From the NCBI GenBank assembly GCA_002435955.1, contig DIWZ01000003.1, positions 57,842 to 82,063 of the forward strand: DNA of 24,222 nucleotides, in the 5' to 3' direction. Positions 23,263 through 24,222 of this stretch are shown here, piece after piece. The notes under the pieces were generated by a model. It was not told where the DNA came from, ran no database searches, and saw nothing but the letters and a program-made list of their open reading frames with translations. The number at the start of each line of letters is the position of its first letter. Position 1 is the stretch's first letter. The translations under genes were made by a program, and so were the position numbers. This DNA comes from Pelobacter sp. UBA6093. Its GTDB lineage: Bacteria; Desulfobacterota; Desulfuromonadia; Desulfuromonadales; Syntrophotaleaceae.

Positions 23263-24138
23263 TCACCCTTCTGCGGCCTGCAAGGCGGTCCTGGCCGTAT
23301 CGAGATGCCGGAAGAATATCTCAAGCACGGCGGTATTGTAGCCCAACGGCCGGGCGCAACTCGCACTGGGGGCGCCTATGAGGCTTTTCCATGAATCGGG
23401 GTCGTCACCCAGCACATCGTTTTCGATATGATCGCCGGCCACCAGCATCAGCGGTACGAAATGAACCCCTCCGGCAGCTTTGGCTTGTTGCTGTGCTCGT
23501 GGCAGTCGTGTCAGGCCGGGTTCGCCCTCCACGCTGCAGGTGACGGCACTGTCGTATCGCGATTCGATGACAGCGGCAAACTCCAGCAGGGCCTGGTTGT
23601 ATTGCGAGTGTTTGCTGTTGCCATGGGTTACGAAAACCGTAGGCCGATCCGCGGCGATGTCATCGCTTACCGCTTCGGCCACGGCTCGGATATCTGCCGG
23701 GGTCGCCATCAGCGGTTGCCCGTAAGCTACCTGCAATGTACCGGTCGGGATCCGGGCGATCTCCGCGTCCTTCTCGCCCGGCACGATCATCAGCGATTGC
23801 AGCACCGCCTGTTTGTGCCCCTGTGTCTGCACTTCCGCAAGAGTTTCCGGCAGGTTCCGCACCATTACCCCACGCTGACGCAGGCGATCGACCACGGTCT
23901 GGGAGGTAAAGGCCAGGAAGATGTCATGGTGCGGATAGCGTTGGCGGGCCGCCTGTTCGATGACGCCGAACACTTCCCGGCCCTTGTCCGAGGTGGTGCC
24001 GAAGGCGACCAGCACGATAGCCGGCGGTTTTTGGTTCATGGTTGCATCCTTTTGGGTGGTGGCTGCGGGATTCCCTGCCGAGCAGGCGGTCAGGGCGGCC
24101 AGCAGCAGCCAGGTGGTGATTTTGGATATATGGGGCAT
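23263..24138 (-). CDS. cbiK: Sirohydrochlorin cobaltochelatase CbiK, lipoprotein form
   Basis: CbiK inserts cobalt into sirohydrochlorin as the first committed step of the anaerobic pathway. This 291-residue copy has the family motifs VLVAFGTTS (residues 42-50), VFVTHGNSKHS (168-178) and PLMLVAGDHIENDVLGDD (229-246). H172 and H237 correspond to the metal-binding histidines of Salmonella CbiK. Unlike the classical cytoplasmic enzyme it has a lipoprotein signal, WLLLAALTAC, with the lipobox LTAC and C19. Exported CbiK forms are known in Desulfovibrio. A second ATG at codon 34 (24039) has its own AAGGA 7 nt upstream and begins exactly at the catalytic domain, so a cytoplasmic form may also be made. 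Confidence 0.93.
   Translation of the reverse strand: MPHISKITTWLLLAALTACSAGNPAATTQKDATMNQKPPAIVLVAFGTTSDKGREVFGVIEQAARQRYPHHDIFLAFTSQTVVDRLRQRGVMVRNLPETLAEVQTQGHKQAVLQSLMIVPGEKDAEIARIPTGTLQVAYGQPLMATPADIRAVAEAVSDDIAADRPTVFVTHGNSKHSQYNQALLEFAAVIESRYDSAVTCSVEGEPGLTRLPRAQQQAKAAGGVHFVPLMLVAGDHIENDVLGDDPDSWKSLIGAPSASCARPLGYNTAVLEIFFRHLDTARTALQAAEG
24047..24051 (-). promoter_or_regulatory. Internal ribosome binding site for a possible cytoplasmic CbiK
   Basis: AAGGA lies 7 nt before the internal ATG at 24039. The upstream start at 24138 has AGGAGA (24149-24154) at a wider spacing of 10 nt. Both starts are plausible. Confidence 0.45.
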
Positions 24139-24222
24139 GTAGTTGTTCTCTCCTGGGTTGAGAGTTGTAAGTCTTTCGAAACCTCAACTTCAAGTTTGCC
24201 GGTCCCGGCCGGCAGCCGGGAT

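Noticed and set aside
24198..24213. GC-rich palindrome GCCGGCCGGGACCGGC (minus strand), resembling a cobalamin riboswitch B12 box upstream of cbiK
   Set aside because: It lacks two bases of the usual box, it is a simple palindrome, and the rest of any riboswitch lies outside the window. The location is plausible, so the upstream sequence should be scanned with the Rfam cobalamin model.

Overview
The window is bacterial DNA of fairly high GC content, and every gene I can support lies on the minus strand. The gene content suggests an anaerobic Gram-negative bacterium. It has the early-cobalt corrin-ring pathway (CbiK, CbiL, CbiD, CbiE, CbiF, CbiG, CbiH, CbiJ), an outer-membrane barrel protein and several exported proteins. 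Desulfuromonadota of the Geobacter/Pelobacter type would fit. That placement is inferred from gene content only.

In transcription order, from high to low coordinates: (1) 24138-15805 is a corrin-ring synthesis cluster. It starts with a lipoprotein-type cobaltochelatase CbiK and a Gate-type membrane protein. After a 468-bp gap it continues with cbiL-cbiD-cbiE, a 313-bp gap holding a large palindrome, and the tightly overlapping cbiF-cbiG-cobJ/cbiH-cobK/cbiJ. No CbiT, CbiC, CbiA or late cobalamin genes are present. (2) 15804-15225 is a 580-bp non-coding leader that ends in an intrinsic terminator placed just before the next ribosome binding site. (3) 15224-6961 is the most unusual segment: a small outer-membrane barrel protein, a PotD-like substrate-binding protein, an ethanolamine ammonia-lyase with EutB and EutC fused into one chain behind a Sec-type signal peptide, an unrecognised multi-pass membrane protein, and a BtuCDF/FecBCDE-type ABC importer (ATPase, binding protein, permease). 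(4) 6902-98 is a MoxR/Bat-type operon: MoxR ATPase, DUF58 protein, a large membrane-anchored protein, two von Willebrand A membrane proteins and a helical single-pass protein between them.

The working hypothesis for (1)-(3) is a corrinoid-centred locus. The cell makes the corrin ring, probably imports corrinoid through the ABC system, and exports an adenosylcobalamin-type amine lyase to the periplasm, where an orphan amine-binding protein and a barrel protein may supply substrate. EutB and EutC normally work in the cytoplasm, often in a microcompartment. Here the microcompartment-targeting end of EutC is absent and no other eut genes are present. The leader terminator and the hairpins in each spacer of this operon point to transcriptional attenuation and graded expression.
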